This document shows, one piece after another, positions 60,328 to 62,254 of a stretch of DNA of 62,254 nucleotides (position 1 is its first letter; every line of letters begins with the position of its first letter). Under the pieces are notes generated by a model, which did no database searches, was not told the DNA's origin, and was given only the letters and a program-made list of their open reading frames with translations. This stretch comes from an uncultured Porphyromonadaceae bacterium (GTDB lineage: Bacteria > Bacteroidota > Bacteroidia > Bacteroidales > Muribaculaceae). Location: contig CAMWLR010000005.1 in NCBI GenBank assembly GCA_947175215.1, positions 1-62,254 of the forward strand. The letters run 5' to 3'. Position numbers and translations under genes: made by a program.

Positions 60328-62076
60328 ATGGAAAATCAGGAACTCCTCAAAACCGTCAAGGAGAGAGCAGAGGTGTGGCTCTCAGACCAGTATGACGAAG
60401 CAACTCGCGCCGAAGTCAAGCAGATGCTCGAAGCCGAAGATCCTACCCCTCTGATCGAGGCTTTCTATCGCGATCTCGAATTCGGTACCGGCGGCCTGCG
60501 CGGCATCATGGGCCCGGGCACTAACCGCATGAATATCTATACAGTAGGCGCAGCCACCCAGGGTCTGGCCAACTATCTCAAGGAGGCCTTTGCCGACCTG
60601 CCTCAGATCTCGGTTGCTGTAGGCCACGATGTGCGTAACAACTCGCGCAAGTTTGCCGAGATCGTTGCCAACATCTTCTCGGCCAACGGCATCAAGGCAT
60701 ACCTCTTTGACAGCTTCCGCCCCACTCCCGAACTTTCGTTTGCTATCCGTGAACTCGGTTGCCAGAGCGGTGTCAATATCACTGCCTCTCACAACCCCAA
60801 GGAATATAACGGTTATAAGGCATATTGGGCTGACGGTGCGCAGATTATTGCCCCCCACGATGTCAACATCATCAATCATGTAAACGCCATCAAGTCTGTC
60901 GGCGACATAAAGTTTAACGGCAACCCCGACCTCATCGAGATTATAGGCGACAAGATGGATCAGAAATTCCTCACCGCCATCAAGGGGCTCTCGCTCTCAC
61001 CCGATGTCATCGAGCGTCACAAAGACCTCAAGATCGTCTACACCCCCATTCACGGCACAGGTGTCAAGCTCGTCCCCGACTCGCTCCGCAACTACGGCTT
61101 TACAAACATCATCCATGTCGATGAGCAGGATGTACCCTCGGGCGACTTCCCCACAGTCGACTCACCCAACCCCGAGAACGCATCGGCCATGGCCATGGCA
61201 GTCGCCAAAGCCAAAGAGGTTGAGGCTGACCTCGTGGTAGCCTCTGACCCCGATGCAGACCGTATCGGTTGCGTCATCCGCGACACCGACGGCGAGTATG
61301 TGCTGGTCAACGGTAATCAGATCGTACTCGTGCTGCTCAACTACCTTATGACCCGCAACGCCGAGCTCGGCAAACTCACCGGCAACGAATACATCGTCAA
61401 GACTATCGTCACCACCGAGACCATTAAACGCATCGCCGATGCCAATAACATCAAGATGTATGACTGCTACACAGGCTTTAAGTGGATCGCTTCTGTCATC
61501 CGCGAGAATGAGGACGTAGCCCGCTATCTCGGCGGCGGTGAAGAGTCTTACGGCTTCCTTGCCGAGACATTCTGCCGCGACAAAGACTCAGTATCAGCGA
61601 TCTCGCTGATGGCCGAGACCCTCGCATGGGCCAAGGAGAACGGTCTGTCGTTCATGGAGATGCTACAGGATATATATGTCAAGTATGGATATTCTCATGA
61701 GCTCGGAATCTCTGTTGTACGCCCCGGCAAATCAGGCGCAGACGAGATACAGGCGATGATGAAGAATTTCCGCGCCAATCCTCCCAAGAGCCTTGCCGGC
61801 AGCCCCGTGGTATGCGTCAAGGATTATCTGACCCTCGAGGAGAAGTGCATCAAGTGCGGCGAGACCAAAAAACTCGACTTCCCCACCACCTCAAACGTGC
61901 TCCAGTACTTCACCGAAGACGGATCAAAGATCTCTGTCCGCCCCTCAGGCACAGAGCCCAAGATCAAATTCTATATCGAGGTGCGTGGCCAGATGGCAAC
62001 CCGTGCCGACTACCACAAAGCCGAGGATGCAGCCAAAGCCAAGATCGAAGCCGTCCGCAAAGACCTCGGTATCTGA
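60328..62076 (+). CDS. Phosphohexomutase (phosphoglucomutase/phosphomannomutase family)
   Basis: A 582-residue alpha-D-phosphohexomutase interconverting sugar 1- and 6-phosphates. The four domains are marked by FGTGGLRGIMGPGTNRMN, the phosphoserine loop ITASHNPKEYNGYK, the metal loop ASDPDADRIGCVI, the sugar loop GGGEESYGF and the phosphate-binding loop RPSGTEPKIKFYI. The length and domain order fit the Bacteroidota PGM2-like group. It may supply glucose-1-phosphate or mannose-1-phosphate for envelope polysaccharides and glycogen. Separated from the DUF3332 gene by a terminator, so probably its own unit. Confidence 0.94.
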   Translation: MENQELLKTVKERAEVWLSDQYDEATRAEVKQMLEAEDPTPLIEAFYRDLEFGTGGLRGIMGPGTNRMNIYTVGAATQGLANYLKEAFADLPQISVAVGHDVRNNSRKFAEIVANIFSANGIKAYLFDSFRPTPELSFAIRELGCQSGVNITASHNPKEYNGYKAYWADGAQIIAPHDVNIINHVNAIKSVGDIKFNGNPDLIEIIGDKMDQKFLTAIKGLSLSPDVIERHKDLKIVYTPIHGTGVKLVPDSLRNYGFTNIIHVDEQDVPSGDFPTVDSPNPENASAMAMAVAKAKEVEADLVVASDPDADRIGCVIRDTDGEYVLVNGNQIVLVLLNYLMTRNAELGKLTGNEYIVKTIVTTETIKRIADANNIKMYDCYTGFKWIASVIRENEDVARYLGGGEESYGFLAETFCRDKDSVSAISLMAETLAWAKENGLSFMEMLQDIYVKYGYSHELGISVVRPGKSGADEIQAMMKNFRANPPKSLAGSPVVCVKDYLTLEEKCIKCGETKKLDFPTTSNVLQYFTEDGSKISVRPSGTEPKIKFYIEVRGQMATRADYHKAEDAAKAKIEAVRKDLGI

Positions 62077-62130
62077 TTCCCCTCGGCAAAGATCGCGGCA
62101 TCTGATCCGCCGCACAGTCAGCTTGCTCAT

Positions 62131-62153
62131 GTGTCTGTTACTTTAACAGACAC
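62131..62153 (+). terminator. Terminator-like hairpin after the phosphohexomutase gene
   Basis: GTGTCTGTTA pairs with TAACAGACAC around CTT. It lies 55 bp past the stop. Confidence 0.6.
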
Positions 62154-62177
62154 GACATAGCATAATTCCACCATTAA

Positions 62178-62213
62178 GCGCATGGATACCCATAACCACG
62201 GGTTACCATGCGC
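62178..62213. terminator. Second hairpin near the right edge
   Basis: GCGCATGGATACCC pairs with GGGTTACCATGCGC apart from a 2x2 internal loop, followed by TTTGTGT. It may be a bidirectional terminator for a gene beyond the window. Confidence 0.5.
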
Positions 62214-62254
62214 TTTGTGTATTGTGTAGCTATCTAAGGCAATTTGTAGTTGCG

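Overview
The window looks like a chromosomal segment of a Bacteroidales bacterium, most likely close to Muribaculaceae or Bacteroides (family-level placement is inference). The evidence is a SusC/SusD pair, C-terminal type IX secretion-like tails on secreted proteases, families largely confined to Bacteroidota (DUF4295, DUF4421, DUF4923, PCMD, PorT-like barrels), a short primary sigma factor of the Bacteroidota kind, and many promoters of the form TTTG-N19/20-TAnnTTTG. No phage, insertion sequence, CRISPR array or integrase was seen. Most of it is housekeeping and cell-envelope sequence.

Layout. 1-1.3 kb (minus): the start of a low-complexity protein cut by the edge, then rpmB-rpmG-DUF4295. 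1.6-5.9 kb: an ABC-2 exporter pair (minus), an NlpC/P60 lipoprotein (plus) and rsgA (minus). 6.2-13 kb: a small winged-helix protein (plus) facing a probable five-gene minus-strand run of C1 peptidase, hairpin-glycosidase-like lipoprotein, SusA-like GH13 amylase, YfcE-like phosphoesterase and SPOR lipoprotein. 13.2-17.6 kb: L31 type B (plus), then on the minus strand a DUF4421 protein with a small membrane protein, and a secreted subtilase. 18.2-24.8 kb (plus): SusC-SusD-surface lipoprotein with no linked glycoside hydrolase, followed by tRNA-Thr(CGT) and rpoD. 26.5-31.7 kb: a DUF4923 protein (minus) diverging from a four-gene envelope operon (two paralogous beta-barrels, a PCMD lipoprotein, a PorT-like barrel) behind a duplicated dyad. 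31.8-37.5 kb (plus): an ABC-F ATPase with a degenerate second nucleotide site, a Dabb protein and purL. 37.6-41 kb (minus): a large multi-domain secreted protein. 41.4-45.1 kb (plus): etfB-etfA-acyl-CoA dehydrogenase behind a GC-rich structured leader. 45.2-49.3 kb (minus): tRNA-Arg(CCG), serC-serA with an FdtA-like cupin, and rarA. 49.7-56 kb (plus): a small membrane protein, a PstS-like lipoprotein, a TPR protein, a nitroreductase and a second subtilase. 56.1-62.1 kb (plus): cdsA, purM, an MltF-like lytic transglycosylase, a DUF3332 lipoprotein and a phosphohexomutase.

How it fits together. Nutrient capture is represented by the SusCD unit, GH13 amylase and several secreted peptidases. Central metabolism is represented by purine synthesis (purL, purM), serine synthesis, an electron-transfer-flavoprotein module and sugar-phosphate interconversion. 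Gene ends are tightly packed and often share bidirectional terminators with 16-25 bp stems. I found no obvious new defence or mobile system. The most unusual items are the unknown-function envelope operon with its operator-like dyads, the enzyme-less SusCD unit, the ABC-F protein with a decayed second ATP site, and the divergent promoters at 41.1-41.3 kb with overlapping palindromes and a foldable leader.
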